Of a stretch of 64,000 nt of DNA, positions 53,025-61,051 are shown one piece after another. Origin of the DNA: Levilactobacillus hammesii DSM 16381 (GTDB lineage: Bacteria; Bacillota; Bacilli; Lactobacillales; Lactobacillaceae); contig NZ_AZFS01000066.1 of the NCBI RefSeq assembly GCF_001434395.1, forward strand, positions 28,871-92,870, given 5' to 3'. The notes beneath the pieces are model-generated. The model ran no database searches. It had not been told where the DNA came from and saw nothing but the letters and a program-made list of their open reading frames with translations. Each line of letters begins with the position of its first letter. Position 1 is the stretch's first letter. A program made the translations under genes and the position numbers.

Positions 53025-53522
53025 CTAGGCGTTAGGCGTAAGCTTCTCAACAAAGGCTTGGACGTGCTTACGAGTTGGTCCAAAGAATTCATGAACTGCT
53101 TCGTAATCATCAACCAAGGAAACAATCGCACTCTCCCGATATTTAGGTGTTGCCAGGGTTGCCCCCCACATATGCTTCAGGATGATGTCTTTTTCCATGG
53201 GGCTCAAATCAGTCAGCTTTTCAGCATTCCGTAAAGCGACCCGTGGGTGAATAAACGCGTGCGAACCTAAGTTGAACTTCGTCGTGCGCCAATCATAATA
53301 GAATAGATCGTGTAACAAACCACCCCGTGCGGTGGCCCGGGTATTCAAACCAAGTTTCTTTGCAATTAAATAACTGTTATAGGACACCGAAATCGAGTGT
53401 TCCAAACGCGTTGAATGGTGATGCTGGGTGTAATTCGCCAGGCGTTGAACTGGCTCCTTTTCCAACAAATCAGAAACTAAAGCGAGGTACTCGGGGTCAT
53501 CACGCCAAGTAAGTTTGGTCAT
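53025..53522 (-). CDS. HD-domain phosphohydrolase
   Basis: A 165-aa YqeK/YfbR-type HD protein. ATG 53522 follows AGGAAG by six bases, better than an ATG six codons earlier. Metal-binding residues appear as HSTRLEHSISVSYNSYLIAK (His) and GGLLHDLFYYDW (HD), with a distal Asp in VSLVDDYEAV. The substrate cannot be told from the sequence. It precedes the HxlR gene. Confidence 0.88.
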   Translation of the reverse strand: MTKLTWRDDPEYLALVSDLLEKEPVQRLANYTQHHHSTRLEHSISVSYNSYLIAKKLGLNTRATARGGLLHDLFYYDWRTTKFNLGSHAFIHPRVALRNAEKLTDLSPMEKDIILKHMWGATLATPKYRESAIVSLVDDYEAVHEFFGPTRKHVQAFVEKLTPNA

Positions 53523-53649
53523 AGAATGCTTCCTTTTCATTTAGAGTTATGATTTTAGTCTTTCTCAATTACCCTACATGATACTTCCTTTTTAACAAAA
53601 AGCAATGAAAAGGTTCTGAAAATGGATTTCATTTACCGTTTCTTAACGT

Positions 53650-54420
53650 TCATCCTACCAATCGGAACATGACAATCCCCGCGGCAACGGCAACGTTGAG
53701 CGATTCAGCTTGTCCCTTGATTGGAATGTAAAGATTTCGTGTTGTTAACTGTTGCAGGTCAGGCGCCATTCCATTACCCTCGTTGCCCATCACGATCGCT
53801 CCCGCCTCTAACGGGGCCACATCGCGGTAATCCTTGGCTTGGGGGTCCAGGTTGGTCCCATAGACCGGCAACTGCCGCTGCGTAAAGGCGGTAATCCAGT
53901 CATGCAAATCCCCTTCAACTAACTGAATGTGGAATTGACTCCCCTGCATGGACCGCAAGACCTTGGGTAAGAACCGGCTTGCACTCCCCTGACCCAATAC
54001 AACGCCGGCCAAGCCAGCTGCATCGGCTGTCCGGACCATGGTCCCAATATTGCCGGGGTCCTGAACCTGATCCAGGAATAGCCAGCTTCCCTGTGCTGTA
54101 GCGGGATCCACGGCCGTGTCGTCGGGCATGGGTGCCGTCGCAAAGATCCCTTGCGGCGTGCTCGTATCCCCCAAGGTTTGGGCAATACTGTCGGTCAGTT
54201 CAAAGACGTCCACTCGTGCTGGAAAATCTGCAGCGTGGGCATCCAACTGTTCTGCCGTACCTATAATGGCTGTCAGTGGCAACTGCGCCTTCAAGGCCTC
54301 CTGAACCAAATGCCAGCCTTCCAGTAAATAAGACTGCGTTGCCTTCCGTCCCTTTTTAGAGGTTAAGGCCCGCCACTGCTTGACGCGTTTATTTTGACCC
54401 GACGTTATCTTTTCTCTCAC
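53650..54420 (-). CDS. SpoU/TrmH-family RNA methyltransferase
   Basis: A 2'-O-ribose methyltransferase with a trefoil-knot fold, YsgA-like. GTG 54420, eight bases after GGAGG, gives 256 aa. The N-terminal substrate domain begins ITSGQNKRVKQWRALTSKKG. The SPOUT motifs are QVQDPGNIGTMVRTADAAG, IVMGNEGNGM and IPIKGQAESLNVAVAAGI. All are intact. The RNA target is not known. In many Bacilli it is next to acyP and pheST, as here. Confidence 0.93.
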   Translation of the reverse strand: MREKITSGQNKRVKQWRALTSKKGRKATQSYLLEGWHLVQEALKAQLPLTAIIGTAEQLDAHAADFPARVDVFELTDSIAQTLGDTSTPQGIFATAPMPDDTAVDPATAQGSWLFLDQVQDPGNIGTMVRTADAAGLAGVVLGQGSASRFLPKVLRSMQGSQFHIQLVEGDLHDWITAFTQRQLPVYGTNLDPQAKDYRDVAPLEAGAIVMGNEGNGMAPDLQQLTTRNLYIPIKGQAESLNVAVAAGIVMFRLVG

Positions 54421-54661
54421 GTTGATGACCTCCACTTACTGATTGCGAAATAATCGCTGTCATAAACAACATTATATATAGTAGCTTTTCGTTCTAAAAA
54501 CAGGCGTCATGTGCCACCTGTAACCGTTGGTAGCGCTATCTACCGATTCCAACGATGCGCCGTTAGCTAAAGTCGCACGGTTAATTTTACCATATCACTA
54601 GGCAGGCGCGGGACTTCGCGTTATGATTAATCTAAATTTTCCAGCATGAGGGGGAACTTTT

Positions 54662-54937
54662 GTGATAACGCAACACTTTTTAGTCACGGGACAGGTTCAA
54701 GGCGTGGGCTTTCGCTGGTCCGCTAGTCGTTTGGCCCAACAGTTAGGGATCACCGGCACCGTCCAGAATCTGCCAACGGGACAAGTCGCCATCGTCGCCA
54801 GTGGTGAGCAACAGCAACTTGCTGACTTTGCGCATGAAATCAAGCACGGGGTGACGCCCTGGGCCATTGTCCATGAGCTTAAGGTCACCAACGCCCGCAC
54901 GCAACGATTTGCCAATTTTCGGATAATCACTAGATAA
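54662..54937 (+). CDS. acyP: Acylphosphatase
   Basis: Hydrolyses acyl phosphates such as acetyl phosphate, the product of the phosphoketolase in this window. The 91 aa start at GTG 54662 after GAGGGGG and show GQVQGVGFRWSASRLAQQLG with the catalytic Arg and the phosphate loop. The expected Asn appears as TGTVQNLPTGQV. It diverges from the methyltransferase gene; the 225 bases between hold both promoters. Confidence 0.94.
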   Translation: MITQHFLVTGQVQGVGFRWSASRLAQQLGITGTVQNLPTGQVAIVASGEQQQLADFAHEIKHGVTPWAIVHELKVTNARTQRFANFRIITR

Positions 54938-55047
54938 TCATTTGAAAATCACTTACAAATCAAGTAATATGTTTGATGTTAACGGCGTTTTCGTCGTTGG
55001 GGGCGTCCGCGCTCTACGTTTTAAATACAAAGGGGTTCAAAATTAAT

Positions 55048-55983
55048 ATGAAAATCTCCAAGAAAGTCACGGTTACTGGTGCATTAGCGGCCATGGCCCT
55101 CGTCTTGAGTGGTTGTGTGCAGACTAAAAACGGTAAACCGTATGGCTTCGTCTACGACTACCTAGCCGTTCCCGGGCAACACGTCATGGACTGGCTCGCT
55201 CAGATCTTCGGCAATAGCTACGGTTGGGCAATTATCGTGCTGACCGTGATCGTCCGGATGGTTCTGCTGCCAATCATGGTTAAGCAGATGCGCAGCGCCA
55301 CCGTTCAACAAGAAAAGATCTCAATGGTCCGACCACAAATGGCTGCCTTACAGAAGCGTCAAAAGGAAGCCAAAACGCCGGAAGAACAAGCCGCTGCGAG
55401 CCAAGCCATGATGGCCATGTACAAGGAAAATGGGATCAGTATGACCGGTGGGATTGGTTGTCTGCCACTACTGATTCAGATGCCAATCTTTGCCGCCCTG
55501 TACGCCGCTATCCGGTACTCACCAGAGCTTTCAGGGGCCGTCTTCATGACCATTCCGTTAGGGAAATCCAGCTGGATCCTGGCCATCCTGTCCTTCCTAT
55601 CTTACCTGTTGCAAGCCTACCTCTCCATGTTGGGCATGCCCGAGGATCAGAAGAAGCAGATGCGGATTACGTTGCTCCTATCACCCGTCATGATCTTGTT
55701 CTTCACGATGAGTTCCCCTGCTGGACTGGGACTATACTTCTTCGTGGGTGGACTGTTCGCCTGTGTGCAAACGCTGATCATCAACTTCTACCGGCCTAAG
55801 ATTCGCCGGGAGATTAAGGAAAAGATGGAAAGTCGGCCTAAGCCAGTCGTTGAACCAGTTGCACCTAAACCGGTCACGCCTGCAACGCCAGCTTCATCAA
55901 ATGCTGCTGAGCAACCAACTGCAGCCAAGACGCAGAATAAGAAGAATCGCAACCGCAATGCCGGGAAACAACGGCATCATTAA
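55048..55983 (+). CDS. yidC: YidC/OxaA membrane protein insertase
   Basis: Inserts and folds membrane proteins alone or with SecYEG. ATG 55048 gives 311 aa. The N-terminal signal ends in a lipobox LSGC (lipoprotein form, usual in Gram-positives). Then come five membrane helices, with MVKQMRSATVQQEKIS (hydrophilic groove with Arg) and GGIGCLPLLIQMPIFAALYAA. The C-terminal tail is basic and rich in Pro/Ala (KNRNRNAGKQRHH), which helps bind ribosomes. The acyP-yidC neighbourhood is typical of lactobacilli. Confidence 0.95.
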   Translation: MKISKKVTVTGALAAMALVLSGCVQTKNGKPYGFVYDYLAVPGQHVMDWLAQIFGNSYGWAIIVLTVIVRMVLLPIMVKQMRSATVQQEKISMVRPQMAALQKRQKEAKTPEEQAAASQAMMAMYKENGISMTGGIGCLPLLIQMPIFAALYAAIRYSPELSGAVFMTIPLGKSSWILAILSFLSYLLQAYLSMLGMPEDQKKQMRITLLLSPVMILFFTMSSPAGLGLYFFVGGLFACVQTLIINFYRPKIRREIKEKMESRPKPVVEPVAPKPVTPATPASSNAAEQPTAAKTQNKKNRNRNAGKQRHH

Positions 55984-56001
55984 TCTAAAACTGAGTCACC
56001 G

Positions 56002-56035
56002 TTCCCTTGACCATCATGGTTAAGGGAATTTTTTT
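56002..56035 (+). terminator. Terminator of yidC
   Basis: TTCCCTTGACCAT pairs with ATGGTTAAGGGAA, followed by seven Ts. Confidence 0.9.
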
Positions 56036-56290
56036 GTCTTAACTAGCCGTCAGTATCAGTATTCTCGCCATTAATTGCGTCTAAGTTGGGCTGACTACGG
56101 CTGCCGAGAATTCCACCTGTGGTTATACTAAAACCACTGTGTCAACCAAGAGATCAGCAGAGAACCACCAGATTGTCCCAGTTTTAGTTCCACGGTCGTC
56201 AATAAAAACTGTCAATCCATGTATCACACGAGCATTGACACTCAGCTTATTGCCTGTAGCAATCATCTATTTTGCTGCTTACAATTCGTC
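56036..56290. other. Gap downstream of yidC
   Basis: No gene is supported. CTACGGCTGCCGAGAATTCC (56096-56115) is similar to the 3' tail of the repeat family in minus orientation (compare GGAATCCCTGGCAGCCGTAG in copy B) and may be a relic. Confidence 0.35.
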
Positions 56291-56292
56291 TC

Positions 56293-56342
56293 AAAAATGG
56301 CCGTCCTGACTACAAGTTCTCTCGTCAGGACGGCCATTTTTT
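56293..56342. terminator. Strong bidirectional terminator
   Basis: AAAATGGCCGTCCTGAC and GTCAGGACGGCCATTTT pair over 17 bases; T runs follow on both strands. It ends the YxeA-like gene on minus. Confidence 0.85.
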
Positions 56343-56343
56343 G

Positions 56344-56748
56344 CTAGGACATCATTAAGTTTTGCCGCACCCCACTGGGGACCTCAGACTTGTCAACGGC
56401 CTTCCAGGTCTCGACATTTTGCCCCTTCGTCGTGATCTTCAGATAGCGGTGTGGTTTCAACACCCACTGTGACTCAAAGTGCAGCTTCCGTGATTCACCG
56501 TGTTGATTATAAGTCTGCATCTCGTAAACATACTCGTGCTCGCCACCGCCACCAATGTAATGCCGAATGGGCTTAATCGTCGTATCGGCGTAGACATCCT
56601 CGGTCTTTACCGCCGGATTAACGTTATCAATTGCCAAGGCCAGTTCCGAACCATGATTCTTCGTTAAATTCGGCGTGATAATAGCACCCGCCCCGATCAG
56701 AACAGCCAGTCCCCCAAACAATAGTCCCAGTTTCATCAAAAATTTCAT
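56344..56748 (-). CDS. YxeA-family (DUF1093) exported protein
   Basis: A 134-aa protein with an N-terminal membrane or signal segment (LGLLFGGLAVLIGAGAII, about 7-24) and a small beta-barrel domain (VKTEDVYADTTIKPIRHYIG, YVYEMQTYNQHGESRKLHFES). This fits YxeA/DUF1093, a family of unknown function, often near ABC transporters, though none is here. GGGGGGG lies upstream of the ATG. Single gene with its own terminator. Confidence 0.85.
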   Translation of the reverse strand: MKFLMKLGLLFGGLAVLIGAGAIITPNLTKNHGSELALAIDNVNPAVKTEDVYADTTIKPIRHYIGGGGEHEYVYEMQTYNQHGESRKLHFESQWVLKPHRYLKITTKGQNVETWKAVDKSEVPSGVRQNLMMS

Positions 56749-56914
56749 TTTAAAAGCCCCCCCATATTGGTTAGCTACTAAAGTAACTAACTAGTTATCT
56801 TAGAATACCTGAGCCCGGCAATTCTGTCAACCACCTAGAAATTAAAAGATGATTAACCGCCGTTTCCGTATGCTCCAAACAACGACTACCCTATTTTTTT
56901 GCTGGCCTACCACG

Positions 56915-56953
56915 AAAAAAAGTGTCCTTGAATGATTTCCATTCAAAGGCACT
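56915..56953 (-). terminator. Terminator of the two-component operon
   Basis: Minus-strand AGTGCCTTTGAATGG and CATTCAAGGACACT arms, then seven Ts. Confidence 0.85.
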
Positions 56954-56972
56954 TCTTCAGGTGTTCCCTTAT

Positions 56973-58634
56973 TTATTTGGTTTCGGTCGAATCGTCATCG
57001 GACTGTGTCGTTGCGTCATTTGACGGATCTTCCAGCAAGGCCGACTTGATTCCCGGAATTCCGGTATCGTTGGCCTCCGCCTGAGCGCGATCCTTCTTTT
57101 CATTTAACACCCGAGCATCTTCATCTGACAAGATGGGGAGTGAAATCCGAAAGACCGAGCCATAACCCACAGCGCTTTCGATCATGATTCGGCCATGATA
57201 GGCCTCAATCAGTCGTTTGGCGATGGCTAATCCCAAGCCATTGCCACCCTTGGTCCGCGAGCGGGCCTTATCAACCCGATAGAAGCGGTTAAAGACCCGG
57301 TCACGGTTCTCCTGGGAAATACCCTCACCGAAGTCTTGAACGGCCACCTCGACGTTTCTAGAGTCACTCTCGAAGGTCAGGTGAATCTCTTTACGCGTCT
57401 GCGTGTATTTCACCGCGTTATCGAGCAGGATAATCAAAATCTGTTCCAAGTGATTCCGGTAGATCTGCGCCTGAACGGGTTGATGAACGTCATCATCCAG
57501 AATAAACACGAAGTCCGGGTGAATCATCTTAAAGTTATCGTAGACCTGTTGGACGACTTCACTAACGTCGGTGACCTCATTGGTATAGTTCACCTCAATC
57601 TGTTCAGCTCGTTGGAGATCCAGCATCTCTTGAACCAGACTCTTCATCCGCTTGGTTTCCTGCAGAGAGGCCTTGATGGATTCATCGAGTACCTCGGGAT
57701 CATCCTTCCCCCAACGGTCCAGCATCTCCATGTGGCCCTGGATGATGGCCACTGGTGTCCGTAATTCATGGGAGACATCTTCCACGAATTGCTGTTGCTG
57801 ATCCATGTAACCCTGCGTCGTATCGAGCATTCCATTGAAGAGATTCCCGAGATCGCTGAGTTCATCGGTATGCCGAATTTCCGGCACCCGTTTGTCCGTC
57901 TGGGGATCATCACGCACGGCGTGAATCGTCTCCCGAATGGCTTCAACCGGCCGCAGCAAGAACGAGGCCAGAATGTAACTGAGAATTGCCACTGCTAATC
58001 CGGCAATCAGTCCCAGGACAATGGCCACCTGAAAGAGCTTGACCTGTGTTGCCCGGTAGTCCTTCAGGTTATCCGTTACCTGAACGTAGCCTAATAGCTG
58101 ATCGTTTTCCTTGCTATGGATGGGCATCCGTCCGACCAGATGCTTACGATTCTGCAGTGTGGTCACTGCGATGTGTTGCTTACCAACAGCCCTAAACTTG
58201 GCCGTCGTATCGCCCGTTGAAAAGAGCGGCTTCCCCTGCGTATCATACACCGTGACCGTCTGACTATCGCGGGCTAGGGTTGTAACCACCGCATTGTTGT
58301 AGGGTGTTCCCTGTTCGCTGCCACTGGTCTCATCGGCCAAAACGTTACGCGGTCGCAACAACTGGTCGACCTGACTAGCCGTCAAGGTCGCGCTCTGATT
58401 GCTCAACCGTTCTACCACGACATTTAGGGAATCCGCAACGTGGGTCTTTTCCTGGCGCATTAACACCGTCATGAAACTACTAAAGATTAAAATCACGATG
58501 GCCGCAAAGATAATTAAGACCCCAAAAGCCGTGGATAACGTCCACTCCCATTTAAGGGAGAAACGAAACCCCCGCTTTTTCTTGGGTTCTTCTTCATTTT
58601 CCGGCTCGCGATCCGTAATATTTATGGATTTCAC
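56973..58634 (-). CDS. HAMP-domain sensor histidine kinase
   Basis: A 553-aa membrane kinase of the ArlS/CsrS/LisK type. Order: two membrane helices (about 30-55 and 195-220) around a 140-residue sensor domain; HAMP (about 220-275); the HisKA box with DVSHELRTPVAIIQGHMEML; then HATPase with LLDNAVKYT (N), DFGEGI (G1) and GGNGLGLAIAKRL (G2). An acidic, low-complexity C-terminal extension ends in DDDSTETK. It overlaps the regulator gene by four bases. The signal is unknown; relatives respond to envelope stress and control adhesion genes. Confidence 0.93.
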   Translation of the reverse strand: MKSINITDREPENEEEPKKKRGFRFSLKWEWTLSTAFGVLIIFAAIVILIFSSFMTVLMRQEKTHVADSLNVVVERLSNQSATLTASQVDQLLRPRNVLADETSGSEQGTPYNNAVVTTLARDSQTVTVYDTQGKPLFSTGDTTAKFRAVGKQHIAVTTLQNRKHLVGRMPIHSKENDQLLGYVQVTDNLKDYRATQVKLFQVAIVLGLIAGLAVAILSYILASFLLRPVEAIRETIHAVRDDPQTDKRVPEIRHTDELSDLGNLFNGMLDTTQGYMDQQQQFVEDVSHELRTPVAIIQGHMEMLDRWGKDDPEVLDESIKASLQETKRMKSLVQEMLDLQRAEQIEVNYTNEVTDVSEVVQQVYDNFKMIHPDFVFILDDDVHQPVQAQIYRNHLEQILIILLDNAVKYTQTRKEIHLTFESDSRNVEVAVQDFGEGISQENRDRVFNRFYRVDKARSRTKGGNGLGLAIAKRLIEAYHGRIMIESAVGYGSVFRISLPILSDEDARVLNEKKDRAQAEANDTGIPGIKSALLEDPSNDATTQSDDDSTETK

Positions 58635-59317
58635 GAACGCATCACGTACCCCGTGCCCCGAACCGTCTGAATGTAACTCTTCTGGCCGGCCACATCAATT
58701 TTATTCCGCAGGTAACGCACGTAGACATCCACCACGTTGGTTTCAACCTCGGATTCGTAACCCCAAACCTTGGTTAAGAGCACATCTCTGGCCAAAACAA
58801 CATTAATGTTTTCCATTAAAGCCAGAAGTAATTCATATTCACGCTTGGTGAGATTGATGACTTCATCACCACGCCGAACGATCCGGTTTTCCTTTTCAAT
58901 GGTGAGATCCTTAAACTTCACGGTCGTTTGCTTGGTGTTTTTCTGTTCACCTTCCAAATGAATCCGCCGAAGTAAGGCCCGCACCCGCGCCAACAGTTCT
59001 TCAATGGCAAATGGCTTAACGATGTAGTCGTCAGCACCATGGTCTAACCCGGAAACCCGGTCGATCACGGAATCACGCGCCGTCATCATGATAATGGGCG
59101 TGCTCTTCACTTCCCGAACACGACGAGCAACTTCAATCCCGTTAAGTTCTGGCAACATCAAATCCAGCAAAATAACGTCGAAGTCTTGGGACAGCGCTGC
59201 TTCCAGCCCCGTACGACCGTTGAACTGCACGTTAGTCTCATAACCTTCGTGCTTCAATTCAAGCTCGACAAAGCGGGCGAGATTTTTTTCATCTTCAATA
59301 ATTAAAATTCGACTCAT
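58631..59317 (-). CDS. OmpR-family response regulator
   Basis: The 228-aa partner of the kinase that follows. The receiver domain holds IIEDEKNLARFVELELK, phospho-acceptor Asp in DVILLDLMLPELNG, MMTARDS and IVKPFAIEELLARV. The DNA-binding winged helix has LTKREYELLLALMEN and VDVYVRYLRNKID. Similar to ArlR/CsrR/LisR. The 3' end overlaps the kinase start (ATGA). Confidence 0.95.
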   Translation of the reverse strand: MSRILIIEDEKNLARFVELELKHEGYETNVQFNGRTGLEAALSQDFDVILLDLMLPELNGIEVARRVREVKSTPIIMMTARDSVIDRVSGLDHGADDYIVKPFAIEELLARVRALLRRIHLEGEQKNTKQTTVKFKDLTIEKENRIVRRGDEVINLTKREYELLLALMENINVVLARDVLLTKVWGYESEVETNVVDVYVRYLRNKIDVAGQKSYIQTVRGTGYVMRS

Positions 59318-59510
59318 TGCGCTTTAACTCCTCTGACTAATTAAATGCGTCCGTTACCAAACAAATCCATACCGGTAGCGGACGTCCGTTATTCATTTCA
59401 ACATTTAATTTTATCATAGTTTCTCATAATTGTATGCGAAAACCACCAGTCGCTTCACATTTATCTCATTTTTAACCTGTTAGATTTCTCATTTGGGGCG
59501 CTAAGCACTA
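59318..59510. other. Left part of the divergent regulator/adhP gap
   Basis: AT-rich; should hold the promoter of the two-component operon on minus. CCGTTACC...GGTAGCGG (59352-59380) is a short inverted repeat, CGTCCG...GGACGT nearby. No gene. Confidence 0.35.
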
Positions 59511-59525
59511 TAGCAACCGGTTGCA
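59511..59525. promoter_or_regulatory. Probable CcpA cre site
   Basis: TAGCAACCGGTTGCA matches the cre consensus WTGNAANCGNWWNCA at 14 of 15 positions and is nearly a perfect palindrome. It lies 160 bases before the adhP -35 and 190 bases upstream of the regulator gene, so it could act on either. Confidence 0.65.
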
Positions 59526-59670
59526 TACAATTCTCTTTCTTGCTTATGAAAACCCTTCAAATTTTTTCTTTCACATTTAGACATTTACTTAATAATCCAA
59601 GAAAGCAACCATTGTTAGGTTTGCACAACGTATCCCGTTTCGATTTTTTTGTTTTTGTTCACATTTTCAC

Positions 59671-59698
59671 TTGAAATTAACGATTTTTTTAGTATACT
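59671..59698 (+). promoter_or_regulatory. adhP promoter
   Basis: TTGAAA (59671-59676), 16 bases, TATACT (59693-59698). The transcript would start about 30 bases before the ATG, which has AAAGGGG upstream. Confidence 0.75.
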
Positions 59699-59733
59699 AG
59701 GCATTGTAGAAAAAAGAAAAGGGGTTTTTTGAA

Positions 59734-60750
59734 ATGAAAGCTGCTGTTATTCGCGATTCAGTCGACGGTTACGTTGATATTAAAGATGTTACCTTACGTC
59801 CTATCACCCATGGTGAAGCCTTAGTTAAGATGGAATACTGTGGTCTCTGTCACACCGACTTACACGTTGCTGCTGGTGACTTCGGTAAGCAACCTGGCCG
59901 GATCATCGGACATGAAGGTGTTGGTCGTGTTATCCAAGTTGCCGACGATGTTGACAACTTAAAGATCGGTGACCGGGTTTCTATCGCTTGGTTCTTCAAG
60001 GGCTGTGGCCACTGTGAATACTGCCTGACTGGCCGCGAAACACTTTGCCGCAACGTTAAGAACTCTGGCTTCACGGTTGATGGTGCCATGGCTGAAGAAT
60101 GTATCGTTGATGCTAACTACGCCGTTAAGGTTCCAGAAGGCTTGGACCCAGTCGAAGCTACTTCCCTCACCTGTGCCGGTGTTACCATGTACAAAGCACT
60201 TAAGACCGGTGAAACGAAGCCAGGTCAATGGGTTGAAGTTGTTGGTGCCGGTGGTTTAGGTAACTTGGCTATCCAATACGCTCACAATGTCTTCGGTGCC
60301 CACGTTATCGCCGTTGATGGTAACCCTGACAAGTTAGCTGCTGCCAAGAAGGACGGCGCTGAAATCTTAATCAACCGTCATGACGGTGACGTTGCTGAAC
60401 AAATCCAAGAAAAGGTCGGCGGTGTTGATAACGCTCAAGTTACGGCCGTTACCAAGGACGCCTTCACCCAATCCGTTAACGCTTTGAAGCCAGATGGCAA
60501 GTTAGTTGCCGTTGCCTTACCTCAAGGTGATATGGAATTGAACATTGCCAAGACTGTTCTGGATGGTATCTCAGTTCGTGGTTCCTTAGTTGGTACCCGT
60601 CAAGACTTAGCTGAAACCTTCCAATTCGGTGCTGAAGGTAAGGTTCACCCTATCGTTCAAACCCGTCGTCTTGACGAAGTTAACGATATCATCGACGAAA
60701 TGAAAGCTAACAAGATTGTTGGCCGGATGGTTGTCGACTTCACTAAGTAA
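59734..60750 (+). CDS. adhP: Zinc-dependent alcohol dehydrogenase
   Basis: Reduces acetaldehyde to ethanol with NADH (AdhP/AdhA type); this recycles cofactor in heterofermentation. The 338 aa show catalytic zinc ligands in CGLCHTD and GHEGVG, four structural zinc cysteines (CGHCEYC to LC), the nucleotide loop [15 protein letters not shown], and [13 protein letters not shown] with Asp after the second strand, which favours NAD over NADP. The codons are strongly biased to those of highly expressed genes (GTT, AAG, CCA), like xpkA. Confidence 0.95.
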   Translation: MKAAVIRDSVDGYVDIKDVTLRPITHGEALVKMEYCGLCHTDLHVAAGDFGKQPGRIIGHEGVGRVIQVADDVDNLKIGDRVSIAWFFKGCGHCEYCLTGRETLCRNVKNSGFTVDGAMAEECIVDANYAVKVPEGLDPVEATSLTCAGVTMYKALKTGETKPGQWVEVVGAGGLGNLAIQYAHNVFGAHVIAVDGNPDKLAAAKKDGAEILINRHDGDVAEQIQEKVGGVDNAQVTAVTKDAFTQSVNALKPDGKLVAVALPQGDMELNIAKTVLDGISVRGSLVGTRQDLAETFQFGAEGKVHPIVQTRRLDEVNDIIDEMKANKIVGRMVVDFTK

Positions 60751-60774
60751 TTTCAACTAAACTTCAATGCTTCT

Positions 60775-60808
60775 AAAAACCCCACTCTGTCGTGAAGAGT
60801 GGGGTTTT
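60775..60808 (+). terminator. adhP terminator
   Basis: AAAACCCCACTCT and AGAGTGGGGTTTT pair perfectly around six bases. Confidence 0.9.
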
Positions 60809-60989
60809 GTTGTGGTCCAACACCTATTTATCTCATAATGATTGCCTGCCTTAACACCGAGAACGTCGTCGGCTCACGTTCTGGGCTCACTCAGCGCAAC
60901 TGAAGATTACACCACTTCTCCCCCATGCACCTTCTCATGAGGCGATCTGACTCATTCAATGACGCCCGGCTTTCGCAAAACTAAGGTCT
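60809..60989. other. Gap between adhP and xpkA terminators
   Basis: No gene, promoter or clear repeat. Genes on both sides converge here. Confidence 0.35.
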
Positions 60990-61030
60990 AAAAAAAGAGG
61001 ATCAACCCCGATTGGGATTGATCCTCTTTT
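60990..61030 (-). terminator. xpkA terminator
   Basis: Minus-strand AAAAGAGGATCAATCCC and GGGGTTGATCCTCTTTT arms, then TTTT. Confidence 0.9.
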
Positions 61031-61051
61031 GAAAAATTCAGATTGAAGAAA

